Assembly (NCBI RefSeq): GCF_003173595.1
Contig: NZ_QGNZ01000002.1
Span: 372,001 to 436,000, forward strand
DNA length: 64,000 nucleotides
Source of the DNA: Pedobacter yonginensis
GTDB taxonomy: Bacteria; Bacteroidota; Bacteroidia; Sphingobacteriales; Sphingobacteriaceae
Direction: 5' to 3'
Made by a program: the position numbers and the translations under genes. Below, one piece after another: positions 29,811 to 38,452 of the stretch; within the stretch, counting starts at the first letter, position 1; each line of letters begins with the position of its first letter. Under the pieces are notes generated by a model. That model saw nothing but the letters and a program-made list of their open reading frames with translations. It had not been told where the DNA came from and did not search any database.

Positions 29811-29940
29811 GGGTAAGGTGAAAAGGGTAAAGACCAAAGCGGAAAGGGTAAAGACAAAAAGCAAAAAGGGTAAAGACCAAAGCGCATAAGCTAAATCCTA
29901 AAGAGCCAAGGCTATAGACTAAAGTTGAAAAATTAAGGGT
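29811..29940 (+). repeat. Heptad array C (purine-rich on +) between argD and the four-helix-bundle gene
   Basis: Heptads GGGTAAA, GACCAAA, GCGGAAA and GACAAAA follow each other in exact 7-bp phase from 29811 to about 29887, then decay. It lies 11 nt upstream of the argD start codon and is inverted relative to array D. Confidence 0.85.
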
Positions 29941-29992
29941 TTCTATATATAAACAGTAATCCAAATTCTGCATTTCTTAAATCGATAATTTG

Positions 29993-30349
29993 TTATAACC
30001 GTAGATGTTTAATTAAGCCAATTAACATCGCTTTAACTTCTCCAGCCATTTTATTAATTTCTAAATATTTGTTTTCTTCCAGATATTCTAGATCTTTTGC
30101 AAGAAAGCATGTGTACTCCATTTCATGAACTGAGCCCAGAGCAATATCAAGAAAATGGGCAAAATCCTTTTCTGTACGCCGGCCCGCTCCTTCAACAATA
30201 TTTAAAGGAACAGAATATGCAGCCCGTTTAAGTTGACTATGTAAATCATATTTCTCATGAGCGGGAAATGCAGGCAATACAACATTGTAAATATGCAAAA
30301 CCATCGAATGTGATTTCTTCCAAACATCTAATTTTTGATAATCTCTCAT
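29993..30349 (-). CDS. Four-helix-bundle protein (23S rRNA IVP / Avd-like)
   Basis: A 118-residue protein of the four-helix-bundle family first seen inside intervening sequences of 23S rRNA and related to the Avd accessory protein of diversity-generating retroelements. The hallmark segments are YQKLDVWKKSH, YDLHSQLKRAAYSVPLNIVEGAGR and FAHFLDIALGSVHEMEY. I start at 30349 (MRDYQKL); a longer frame to 30382 is less like the family. It interrupts the arg operon between argC and argD and is flanked by inverted heptad arrays C and D. Function of free-standing copies is unknown. Confidence 0.88.
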   Translation of the reverse strand: MRDYQKLDVWKKSHSMVLHIYNVVLPAFPAHEKYDLHSQLKRAAYSVPLNIVEGAGRRTEKDFAHFLDIALGSVHEMEYTCFLAKDLEYLEENKYLEINKMAGEVKAMLIGLIKHLRL

Positions 30350-30414
30350 ATTTATTCGGTTAAAGCTCAAAGCAAAAAACAAAATTCTTTGGCTTTCAAA
30401 ATTTTATCAATATG

Positions 30415-30422
30415 TATATTTG
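30415..30422 (+). promoter_or_regulatory. -7-like box pointing into array D
   Basis: TATATTTG on the plus strand, with TTTG about 23 nt upstream, matches the Bacteroidota promoter pattern. It would transcribe array D antisense to the arg operon. A chance match is possible in this AT-rich spacer. Confidence 0.25.
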
Positions 30423-30463
30423 CTCCTCTCAATCTCCACATTGGTCTTCAGCTTCAGCCTTTT

Positions 30464-30605
30464 ACCTTTAGTCTTTCACCTTTGCTCCTTCACCTTCGGT
30501 CTTTCACCTTTAGTCTTTCACCTTTGCTCCTTCACCTTCGGTCTTTCACCTTTAGTCCTTCACCTTTGGTCTTTCACCTTTAGTCTTTCACCTTTAGTCT
30601 CGTTC
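30464..30605 (+). repeat. Heptad array D: nine perfect-length 14-bp units
   Basis: From 30464 to 30589 there are nine consecutive 14-bp units of ACCTTTRGTCTTTC type, then a partial one. The 42-bp triplet at 30464-30505 is repeated exactly at 30506-30547. The array ends 8 nt before the argC stop codon. This is the cleanest array and fixes the unit length. Confidence 0.95.
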
Positions 30606-30608
30606 AAA

Positions 30609-31592
30609 CTAAAAATAAGCCGCCTTTAATTTCAAGCCTGCTGTTTCTTCTAAACCAAACATTAGGTTCATATTCTGAACCGCTTGGCCACTGGCGCCCT
30701 TCAATAGGTTATCGATAATGCTTATAATAAATAATTTACCATTATGCTTTTCTACATGAACCAGCGCTTTATTTGTATTGACAACTTGTTTTAAATCAAT
30801 GTTTTTCCGACTTACGTGGGTAAAAGGATGATTGCTATAATAGTCTTCGTAAAGTGTTTGAGCATCTTCCAGCGACAAATCGGTTTCTAAATACATCGCT
30901 GCCAAAATACCTCTAGTAAATGCCCCACGCTGTGGAATAAAACTCAACACATCAGAAAGCGAGGGTTGCAATTGCAATAATCCCTCTCCAATTTCATTTA
31001 AATGTTGATGTTCAAACGCTTTGTAAATAGAAAGGTTATTATTCCTCCAACTAAAGTGAGATGTTGCATTTAAACCCTGCCCAGCACCTGTTGAGCCAGT
31101 TGTTGCGTTTATGTGTACCTCACTTTTAATTAATCCTTTTGCAGCCAACGGCAACAATCCCAATTGAATACAAGTTGCAAAGCATCCAGGGTTAGCAATA
31201 TTATTTGCAGTTTTAATTTGGGCTCTGTTGAGTTCAGGAAGCCCATAAATGAAATTACGATTATCTAATAAAGCATTTGCTGTTAACCTGAAATCTTGCG
31301 ATAAATCGATGATTTTTATACCCTCCTGAATCGGATTAGCGGCTAAGAATTTTTTAGCATCACCGTGCCCAACACACAGAAAAAGCACATCAATATCTTG
31401 AGGAATATCATTCACAAATTTCAAATCTGTATCGCCGATTAAATCTGTGTGTACATCAGAAATTAAATTACCAGCATTACTCGTGCTATTTACGAAAGCA
31501 ATTTCTACATTGGGGTGATTGACTAAAATACGGAGCATTTCACCGCCCGTGTATCCTGCACCACCAATTATTCCTGCTTTTATTTTGTTCAT
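30609..31592 (-). CDS. argC: N-acyl-gamma-glutamyl-phosphate reductase
   Basis: NADPH-dependent reductase of 327 residues giving N-acylglutamate semialdehyde. The N-terminal Rossmann motif is IIGGAGYTGGE and the catalytic Cys is C137 in NPGCFATC. It lies between arrays D and E in the operon. Confidence 0.94.
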   Translation of the reverse strand: MNKIKAGIIGGAGYTGGEMLRILVNHPNVEIAFVNSTSNAGNLISDVHTDLIGDTDLKFVNDIPQDIDVLFLCVGHGDAKKFLAANPIQEGIKIIDLSQDFRLTANALLDNRNFIYGLPELNRAQIKTANNIANPGCFATCIQLGLLPLAAKGLIKSEVHINATTGSTGAGQGLNATSHFSWRNNNLSIYKAFEHQHLNEIGEGLLQLQPSLSDVLSFIPQRGAFTRGILAAMYLETDLSLEDAQTLYEDYYSNHPFTHVSRKNIDLKQVVNTNKALVHVEKHNGKLFIISIIDNLLKGASGQAVQNMNLMFGLEETAGLKLKAAYF

Positions 31593-31681
31593 GTTTAAAT
31601 TATATCAATCCTGTAAAGAAAATTCGGTATCGGGTTCTCGTTCTTTAAAACCCATAGCATAATATTCAGCTTCAGTATCTC

Positions 31682-31808
31682 AGCTTTAGTCTTTCAGCTT
31701 TGGGCCTTCAGCTTTGGTCTTTCCGCTTTCAGCTTTGGGCCTTGAGCTTTGGTGTTTCAGCTTTGGTCTTTCAGCTTTGGTCTTTCAGCCTTTCAGCTTT
31801 ATTCTTTT
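31682..31808 (+). repeat. Heptad array E between argC and argG
   Basis: Units AGCTTTAGTCTTTC, AGCTTTGGGCCTTC and AGCTTTGGTCTTTC repeat at 14 bp, with half-units of 7-8 bp at 31724-31730 and 31787-31794. The array overlaps the argG stop codon (31807-31809). Confidence 0.9.
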
Positions 31809-33003
31809 AGCTTTTCCCTTCTTCGCCATTCACTTTATGCCAAATCATCACCTGATTACCGAAAATTTTGGAGAAACCTTTAACATCTTCTCCACTCCAT
31901 GCGTTATTCATTTCGCCATAACTGCCAAATTTATTACTCATCAAATCGTGGTTGGATTCAATACCAATAATATGGAAACGATAAGGCAACAACTCTACAA
32001 ACACTTTACCGCTTACTACTTTTTGTGTATCAGTCAAGAAAGCTTCGATATTCCGCATAATTGGATCGTGAAACTGACCCTCGTGCAGCCAGTTGCCATA
32101 AAAAGAAGACAATTGCTCTTTCCAGCTAAGTTGCCATTTTGTTAGGGTATGTTTTTCTAAAGTGTGGTGTGCTTTAATGATAATTACTGGTGCTGCTGCT
32201 TCAAAACCTACGCGACCTTTAATCCCAATAATTGTATCGCCCACATGTATATCGCGCCCTATGCCAAATGGTTGGGCAATGGCTTGCAACTTTTGGATTG
32301 CTGTAACAGGCGCCAAATTTTCGCCATCAATGGCCACCAACTCACCCTTTTCAAAAGTTAATTCTAGCTTACGTGATGCCGTTTCTGAAACTTGAGTAGG
32401 CCAAGCACTTTCTGGCAGGGTTTCATTTGAGGTTAGCGTTTCCTTGCCACCTACTGATGTACCCCATAAGCCTTTGTTAATCGAATATCTTGCCTTTTCT
32501 GCACTATACTCAACACCATGTTCGGCTAAATATTCTATTTCCGCTTCGCGGGATAGTTTCAAATCTCTAATTGGTGTAATGATTTCAACTCCTGGAATAA
32601 TAATGTTAAAAATCATATCGAAACGAACCTGGTCGTTTCCTGCACCGGTACTTCCATGTGCCACGTAATCTGCACCAATTTTCTTTACATAATTGGCAAT
32701 TGCCGTAGCTTGGCTTACACGTTCTGCACTAACCGAAAGTGGGTAGGTTGCATTTTTTAATACGTTGCCATAAATCAGGTATTTAATACACCCATCATAA
32801 TAACTTTCAGTTTCATCTACCACAGCATGAGATTTTACGCCTAACGCGTAAGCTCTTTTCTCTATTTCTTGTAATTCATCATCAGAAAAACCACCAGTAT
32901 TTACGATTACCGAGTGCACTTCCAAACCACGATCTTGTGCAAGGTATATACAACAAAATGAGGTATCGAGACCTCCGCTAAAAGCTAAAACAACTTTTTT
33001 CAT
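31807..33003 (-). CDS. argG: Argininosuccinate synthase
   Basis: ATP-dependent ligase joining citrulline and aspartate. The PP-loop is LAFSGGLDTSFCC near the N-terminus; YVAHGSTGAGNDQVRF is also diagnostic. At 398 residues it is full length. Its ATG overlaps the GNAT stop codon by one base (TAATG), implying translational coupling. Array E begins at its stop codon. Confidence 0.95.
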   Translation of the reverse strand: MKKVVLAFSGGLDTSFCCIYLAQDRGLEVHSVIVNTGGFSDDELQEIEKRAYALGVKSHAVVDETESYYDGCIKYLIYGNVLKNATYPLSVSAERVSQATAIANYVKKIGADYVAHGSTGAGNDQVRFDMIFNIIIPGVEIITPIRDLKLSREAEIEYLAEHGVEYSAEKARYSINKGLWGTSVGGKETLTSNETLPESAWPTQVSETASRKLELTFEKGELVAIDGENLAPVTAIQKLQAIAQPFGIGRDIHVGDTIIGIKGRVGFEAAAPVIIIKAHHTLEKHTLTKWQLSWKEQLSSFYGNWLHEGQFHDPIMRNIEAFLTDTQKVVSGKVFVELLPYRFHIIGIESNHDLMSNKFGSYGEMNNAWSGEDVKGFSKIFGNQVMIWHKVNGEEGKS

Positions 33004-33704
33004 TACTTATTAAATAACAGGGTAAATAAAAACATCAATACTTTTAAGCCTGGTTTTGGCTTAGGTTTAAGCACCAAACTTTGTTTAATGCGCATAAAAC
33101 GCTCATACAACTTTGGCTTTTTTTGTAATTCGTCGGCAAATTTCTTAGCGGCATCATGTTTCTGTGTAGCTGGATCGTAAAGCATGGCCGTGCACATACA
33201 GTTTTTGCGCTCTTTCATTTTCAGAATTTCGAAGTTCACGCAGCTCTGGCAACCTTTCCAAAATTCTTCATCTTGTGTTAGTTCAGAATACGTTACGGGT
33301 TCGTAACCTAAATCAGAGTTGATTTTCATAACCGCTAAACCGGTGGTTAAGCCAAAAATCTTGGCCTTTGGGTAAAGCGACCGAGAAAGATCAAAAACTT
33401 TTTCTTTAATCGCATGCGCCAATCCAGCTTTTCTGTATTCAGGTGCTACAATCAAACCCGAGTTGGCTACAAACTGTCCATGGCTCCAAGTTTCGATATA
33501 ACAAAAACCTGCCCAAGTGCCGTCTTTGTGAAAGGCAATAACAGCCTTCCCTTCCTTCATTTTGTTTGCAACGTATTCAGGCGACCGTTTAGCAATGCCA
33601 GTACCTCGGGCTTTAGCCGATTCTGCCATCTCAGTTACAATTTGCTCTGCAAAGACATGATGCTCAGCAATTGCGACTTGTACTATAAATTCATTAATAT
33701 CCAT
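33003..33704 (-). CDS. GNAT acyltransferase, probable N-acylglutamate synthase
   Basis: A 233-residue GNAT protein and the first gene of the arg cluster. The acetyl-CoA-binding region runs through GLIVAPEYRKAGLAHAIKEKV. A Cys-rich patch lies near 155-175 (KGCQSCVNFE and CMCTAM). No classical argA or argJ is present, and GNATs in this position in Bacteroidota arg operons have been proposed from mutant fitness work to be the missing N-acylglutamate (succinylglutamate) synthase. One-base overlap with argG supports a role in the pathway. Direct biochemical assignment for this protein is inference. Confidence 0.75.
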   Translation of the reverse strand: MDINEFIVQVAIAEHHVFAEQIVTEMAESAKARGTGIAKRSPEYVANKMKEGKAVIAFHKDGTWAGFCYIETWSHGQFVANSGLIVAPEYRKAGLAHAIKEKVFDLSRSLYPKAKIFGLTTGLAVMKINSDLGYEPVTYSELTQDEEFWKGCQSCVNFEILKMKERKNCMCTAMLYDPATQKHDAAKKFADELQKKPKLYERFMRIKQSLVLKPKPKPGLKVLMFLFTLLFNK

Positions 33705-34331
33705 TCGTTTTCTAACGAAAAATTAAGGTATTCTTGTTAATTGGGTTTTTAGAGAGGATCAATTCCTCATAGTATTAGTAAGATGTACTAAATACGTGGA
33801 GTAAAATTTTGCCGACTTGTGGGATAGTAAAATACAGGCTGAAAACGATTAATAAACAAACTTTTCCCAGGCACCAGTTGTGCTGTGAAAACAGAAAGTT
33901 TATATAAAAATTGTTTAATCATTTCTTGCGTATTAAAACGGCTATAACTCTATTGAGGTGCAAAGGTTTAAATAATAATCGAGTTACACAATACTTTTTA
34001 ACTTTTTTACATTTTTATACATACAAAAAATGCTAAAGCCTCTTCAAAAACACAAGGCTTTATCTGGCTATTTTCTCATAGTCCAATTGAAACTGTGGTT
34101 CCATTTAAAATGCAGCTAGATTAACTTGTTTTGGTGCGGGCCGCCAGTTGAATATCGTGTAGCTATTCCAAAATCTTATTGATACAATTTAACATTGTTA
34201 AAAATCGCCACACATATTTAACATGGCATTAACATCATTTAACACTCTAATTCGGGCTATAAAATTAATCTTTGCTTTACCAGAATCAGATAGTCCATTT
34301 CATTTAAAAACCAACACTCGCCAAAACCATT
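33705..34331. other. 627-bp divergent intergenic region upstream of the arg cluster
   Basis: No gene is visible. On the minus strand a weak -7 box (AACCTTTG, 33961-33968, with TTG 20 nt upstream) could start the arg mRNA with a leader of about 250 nt. A small hairpin GAGGA/TCCTC lies near 33759-33773. On the plus strand AATCTTTG near 34268-34275 is a near match for the DUF4397 gene. I see no convincing ArgR box. A minus-strand terminator with a mini-ORF is listed separately. Confidence 0.5.
34025..34104 (-). terminator. Minus-strand terminator preceded by a 14-codon mini-ORF
   Basis: TAAAGCCT (34034-34041) and AGGCTTTA (34055-34062) form an 8-bp perfect stem; on the minus strand GCATTTTTTG follows. 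Just upstream on that strand ATG at 34104 opens MEPQFQLDYEKIAR, whose TAA (34060-34062) is part of the stem. No gene known to me ends here. It may be an attenuator of the arg leader, the end of a small RNA, or a remnant. Confidence 0.45.
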
Positions 34332-35039
34332 ATGAACAATTTTACCTTTAAATCTTTCCTACCACGCGTAACTTACTCAATTTTACTACTGTTTGCTGTG
34401 GTGCTTATTTCTTGTTCGAAAGCAGATTCCGTAGATGCAACGTTATCTTCTGTTCGGGTAATCAATGCATCGCCAAGTGTGGCTACGTACAATGTTTATT
34501 TGGGTGGAAGCCAAATTAATGCTGCAGAATTACCGCTCAATGGATCAAGCGCATATGTTCAAAAAACAGGGGGAACTTATAGCTTAAAATTTACCACAGG
34601 CAGTTCGGTAGAAAGTTTACTGACCAAAAGTATTACGATCAGCCAGGGTGCTTATCAATCCTTTTTCTTAATTAATAAGCCTGGTGCTTTGGATGGTTTA
34701 TACATGACCGATGATTTAGCTATTCCGTCAGTAGATCAAGCCTACATCCGATTTATAAACCTTTCGCCAGATGCACCTGCGTTGGATTTAATTAAAACTG
34801 GCGCCACAACGTCATTAATCACAAATAAGGCATTTAAGGCATCAAGCAGTTTCATTTCCATCGCCCCTGGCACTTACTCGTTTGATGTGAAAGAAACTTC
34901 TTCAGGGCTAGTAAAAACTACCCTAAGCAATGCAAGTTTTGCCGCTGGATACCATTATGACATCATTTGTGGAGGCTTAGTTTCCCCCTCTAATGATTCC
35001 GAACGTGGATTAACGCTCCAAGCATTGCTCATTAAATAA
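34332..35039 (+). CDS. DUF4397 lipoprotein
   Basis: A 235-residue lipoprotein with signal and lipobox (VVLISC) followed by two immunoglobulin-like DUF4397 repeats. The segments SSVRVINASPSVATYNVYL and YIRFINLSPDAPALDLI mark the start of each. The family is common in Bacteroidota cell envelopes and has no established function. A strong terminator follows, so it is not part of the TonB receptor operon. Confidence 0.85.
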   Translation: MNNFTFKSFLPRVTYSILLLFAVVLISCSKADSVDATLSSVRVINASPSVATYNVYLGGSQINAAELPLNGSSAYVQKTGGTYSLKFTTGSSVESLLTKSITISQGAYQSFFLINKPGALDGLYMTDDLAIPSVDQAYIRFINLSPDAPALDLIKTGATTSLITNKAFKASSSFISIAPGTYSFDVKETSSGLVKTTLSNASFAAGYHYDIICGGLVSPSNDSERGLTLQALLIK

Positions 35040-35060
35040 CCCCGAATAATTAATAATCTT

Positions 35061-35096
35061 GCCGATCTTCAATCCCACTGATGATCGGCTTTTTTA
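35061..35096 (+). terminator. Terminator after the DUF4397 gene
   Basis: GCCGATC and GATCGGC form a 7-bp stem, followed by seven T. Confidence 0.85.
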
Positions 35097-35219
35097 TTTG
35101 CAATCGTAATAGCGACAGGATATTTCCAGTTCTTATTTAGAATAATTAAAAATAATTTGGAATTTAAAGCAGAACGACGTTAATTTGCGCTGTTTAGAAT
35201 TAATCCAAATAAATTTAAA

Positions 35220-37607
35220 ATGAATAAAATCCTCCTTACAAGTTTATCGTTCATCCTAACCGTTATATGCTTCGATACTTTTGCACAACAACTTGCCACC
35301 ATTAAAGGCACAGTTATAACATCTAATGGTAAACCAGCTGCCTTTATTTCAATTGGGCTTAAAGATAAGGGCCTTGGTAATACAACCGATGACAATGGTA
35401 ACTTTACCATTCATCGCGTAAAACCAGGAACTTATATACTAAAGGCATCAGCAGTTGGCATCCAATCGAGTGAGAAAACCATTAGCATCGTTGCCGGAGA
35501 AGTTAAAATCGTAAATTTTACCCTGGTTGAAAATGATCAAGCCTTACAGGATGTTACCATTGCGGGTAAAAACAATCGATACAAAATTGGCTTACCATCT
35601 GCTTCTTTGAGATTGAACGAACCACTTTTGGAAGCACCCCAAAACATTCAAACAGTTACCAATCAAGCCATTAAAGATCAACAGATTATCAGCATGAGTG
35701 ATGGCCTAATTAGAAATGTGAGTGGTGCCGTTCGGGTAGAACATTGGGGCGATTTATATACAAACATCACCATGCGAGGCTCTCAAATTCAGGCCATGCG
35801 AAATGGCTTCAACGTCGTTTCATCCTTCTGGGGGCCGCTAACTGAAGATATGAGTTTTGTAGATCACATCGAATTTGTAAAAGGACCAGCAGGGTTTATG
35901 CTGGGCAATGGCGACCCAAGTGGCTTGTACAATGTAGTTACAAAGAAACCTACTGGATTTAACCGAGGAGAAGTTTCCTTTACGTTGGGCAGCTTTGATT
36001 TGTACAGAACAACTGTAGATTTTGACCACAAATTAACCAGTGATGGAAAATTATTATTTAGGCTAAATGCAGCTGTTCAAAATAAAGGTTCTTTCCGTCC
36101 TTACGAGCAGAACGATCGCTATAGCTTTGCTCCAGTGTTGAGTTATCAAATTACAGACAAAACTAAACTCACCGCAGAATATACTTTCCAAAATGCGAAA
36201 ATGACTGAGGTAGGTTCATACTATATTTTCTCTCCTACTGGCTATGCCACTTACCCAAGAGAAGCTACCATGACCCAACCGGGCTTACCTGCCACTCGAA
36301 TCAACGATCAAAGTTTGTTTTTAAACCTGCAACACAGTTTTAATGATAACTGGAAATTAACTGCACAGGCAGCCTACTTTAAATATGATCAGGTGGGTAA
36401 CAGCTCTTGGCCTTCTGCCGTTAACGCAAATGGCACAATCATCAGAAACGTAGCCATCTGGGACGCCGCAAGCACCATGAAGTTGGCTCAATTATTTATT
36501 AATGGCCAAGCTGAAACCGGCGCCATTCATCACCGAATTCTTGCCGGATTTGATGGTGGCAAGAAAAACTATATGGCAGATTGGGGCCAATCGCATAACT
36601 TAGATTTAGCCTCATCACCATTCGATTTAAATAGTCCTAATTATGGTTTCCCTGCAAATGGCTACCCTAATTTTGATCGTACAACTCCCCTAGCACAAAG
36701 AGCTATAAACGCTGGTGGTTTGATGGACTCAAAATATTTAAGTGCTTATGCACAAGATGAATTGGGGTTTTTTAACAACAAAGTACGCTTAACGCTGGCG
36801 GGCCGATATACTTTTGTTAGTCAATCGGCTTGGGGCGGCGCAGCTTATCAAGCTAAAAAAGTTACACCTCGAGTGGGTTTAAGTGTATCAATAGATGAAA
36901 ACACCGCGGTTTACGCTGTTTATGATCAAGCCTTTACACCTCAAAGCGGATCCATTCGCAATGGCGGCAAGGTTGAGCCAATTACGGGTACAAATAATGA
37001 AATTGGAATAAAAAAAGAGTGGTTTGATGGAAAATGGAATACCACTTTATCCGCATATAGAATCCTTAAGCAAAATGAATTAACCGCAGATCCAACCAAC
37101 ACGCCCGGCCAAAATTTCAGTGTCATTTTGGGCGAAAAAAGATCGCAAGGTATTGAATTCGATGTGAGAGGTAAAATTACCAATGGCTTAACGCTGATTG
37201 CGAATTATGCCTATACTGATAGCAAAGTTACAGAAGTTGCATCAGGGGTAACGGGTATAAATGTTGGTGATGTGATTCCTGGCTTTGCTAAACATGTTTC
37301 AAACGCTTGGTTAACTTATACCCTACAAAATGGCGCCCTTAAAGGCTCTGGAATTTCTGCTGGCTTTACTTATCTGGCCGATCGTGCTACAGATACCTGG
37401 AGTGTGGGCTTACAAAAACTTCCAAACTACTTTAAATTGGATGGTGGCCTTTTTTATGAGCGTCCGAAATTTAAAATTACGGGCAATGCATTCAACATCC
37501 TAAATAAATATCTGTTTACGGGTTCATACTACCAATGGTTAAACGCCTACTACTATCAAGCAGAAGCGCCAAGAAATTACCGCGTATCTGTAGCTTACAA
37601 ATTTTAA
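35220..37607 (+). CDS. TonB-dependent siderophore receptor
   Basis: A 795-residue outer-membrane receptor. The signal peptide ends near FAQQ, followed by a carboxypeptidase-regulatory-like domain (about 25-110), a plug (about 120-240) and a 22-strand barrel ending in aromatic YKF. The plug contains the siderophore-type block (DGLIRNVSGAV) and a SLYNVVTKKP-like segment, and it lacks a SusD partner, so it is FecA/FhuA-like rather than SusC. The next two genes support metal-siderophore uptake. Confidence 0.88.
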   Translation: MNKILLTSLSFILTVICFDTFAQQLATIKGTVITSNGKPAAFISIGLKDKGLGNTTDDNGNFTIHRVKPGTYILKASAVGIQSSEKTISIVAGEVKIVNFTLVENDQALQDVTIAGKNNRYKIGLPSASLRLNEPLLEAPQNIQTVTNQAIKDQQIISMSDGLIRNVSGAVRVEHWGDLYTNITMRGSQIQAMRNGFNVVSSFWGPLTEDMSFVDHIEFVKGPAGFMLGNGDPSGLYNVVTKKPTGFNRGEVSFTLGSFDLYRTTVDFDHKLTSDGKLLFRLNAAVQNKGSFRPYEQNDRYSFAPVLSYQITDKTKLTAEYTFQNAKMTEVGSYYIFSPTGYATYPREATMTQPGLPATRINDQSLFLNLQHSFNDNWKLTAQAAYFKYDQVGNSSWPSAVNANGTIIRNVAIWDAASTMKLAQLFINGQAETGAIHHRILAGFDGGKKNYMADWGQSHNLDLASSPFDLNSPNYGFPANGYPNFDRTTPLAQRAINAGGLMDSKYLSAYAQDELGFFNNKVRLTLAGRYTFVSQSAWGGAAYQAKKVTPRVGLSVSIDENTAVYAVYDQAFTPQSGSIRNGGKVEPITGTNNEIGIKKEWFDGKWNTTLSAYRILKQNELTADPTNTPGQNFSVILGEKRSQGIEFDVRGKITNGLTLIANYAYTDSKVTEVASGVTGINVGDVIPGFAKHVSNAWLTYTLQNGALKGSGISAGFTYLADRATDTWSVGLQKLPNYFKLDGGLFYERPKFKITGNAFNILNKYLFTGSYYQWLNAYYYQAEAPRNYRVSVAYKF

Positions 37608-37670
37608 TAATCAAACGAGTAGGGGTTGGTCAGATAGCCTCCGCTCGTTTCCACCCTAAAAACAAAACCC

Positions 37671-38381
37671 ATGAAAACTAAATTATCCCTATTGTTTTTC
37701 TTTATCGCTTTCAGTATTTCTAATGCATTTGCACATGCCTTGTGGATTGAAACACCATCCAACGGAAAAAAAGGTCAAGCACAAGAAGTTAGAATTTTTT
37801 TCGGTGAGTATGAAAGTAATCAACCCGATTCTACAGCCAAGTGGTTTAGCAATTTGAAGGCATTCAGATTGATTTTAACGGCTCCAAACGGAAAAACTCA
37901 ATTGTTAAAGGCTTCTCCAGATGTGCAGTTCTTTAAAACTAGTTTCACTCCAGATGAGGATGGAACTTACCAGTTATCTGTTGTACACGAGGTTGAAGGA
38001 ATTTTTGAAAACGCGAAAATTGACTACTATGCCTTTGCTGATGTTCGGGTTGGAAACGGAAAAACAAACAATAACCATCCTACAAAAGCAGCACTAACCA
38101 TCAGACCAGATAAAACTGCACTTAAAAGTGGCGATGTCGCTATTTACAAAATGAAGTATCAAAAAGCACCATTTGCGAAACAAAAACTAAGCATAGTGGG
38201 GCCTGATAGGAAAGTACAAGCAACTGAAACTGATGCCGATGGAAAGTTTACCTTTAAGCCCGAACAACAAGGAAACTATTTTTTCGAAGCCTTTACAGAA
38301 GATAAAACGCCAGGACAGCTCAACGGAAAAAACTATGAGAAAGTTTGGCACTTAGTAACCTACACTACCGAAGTTAAGTAA
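37671..38381 (+). CDS. Periplasmic DUF4198 protein
   Basis: A 236-residue exported protein of the DUF4198 family, once mislabelled as a nickel-uptake transmembrane component. Signal cleavage after AFA (residue 21) would leave His22 as the mature N-terminus (HALWIE), a feature shared by several metal-binding periplasmic proteins. Beta-sandwich domains are likely. It lies 63 nt after the TonB receptor and before the PepSY protein, so I infer a role in handling the imported metal or siderophore. Confidence 0.8.
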   Translation: MKTKLSLLFFFIAFSISNAFAHALWIETPSNGKKGQAQEVRIFFGEYESNQPDSTAKWFSNLKAFRLILTAPNGKTQLLKASPDVQFFKTSFTPDEDGTYQLSVVHEVEGIFENAKIDYYAFADVRVGNGKTNNNHPTKAALTIRPDKTALKSGDVAIYKMKYQKAPFAKQKLSIVGPDRKVQATETDADGKFTFKPEQQGNYFFEAFTEDKTPGQLNGKNYEKVWHLVTYTTEVK

Positions 38382-38402
38382 TACACAATTTGAAAAACAC
38401 CT

Positions 38403-38436
38403 AACCAATTGGATAAAAAAATCCAATTGGTTTTTT
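38403..38436 (+). terminator. Terminator between the DUF4198 and PepSY genes
   Basis: AACCAATTGGAT and ATCCAATTGGTT form a 12-bp perfect stem with loop A6, followed by TTTT. It lies only 16 nt before the PepSY start, so it likely lowers downstream expression rather than blocking it. Confidence 0.85.
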
Positions 38437-38452
38437 AATTGAAACAAGTTTA

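Noticed and set aside
30464..30605. CRISPR array
   Set aside because: Units are 14 bp with no spacers, and no cas genes are in the window.
30335..30629. Two plus-strand open frames of 69-82 codons across array D
   Set aside because: They are the 14-bp repeat read in frames that happen to lack stops; Leu/Phe/Ser periodicity only, no homologue-like features.
33961..33989. Definite arg operon promoter
   Set aside because: The box AACCTTTG misses the conserved first T; recorded only as weak within the intergenic entry.
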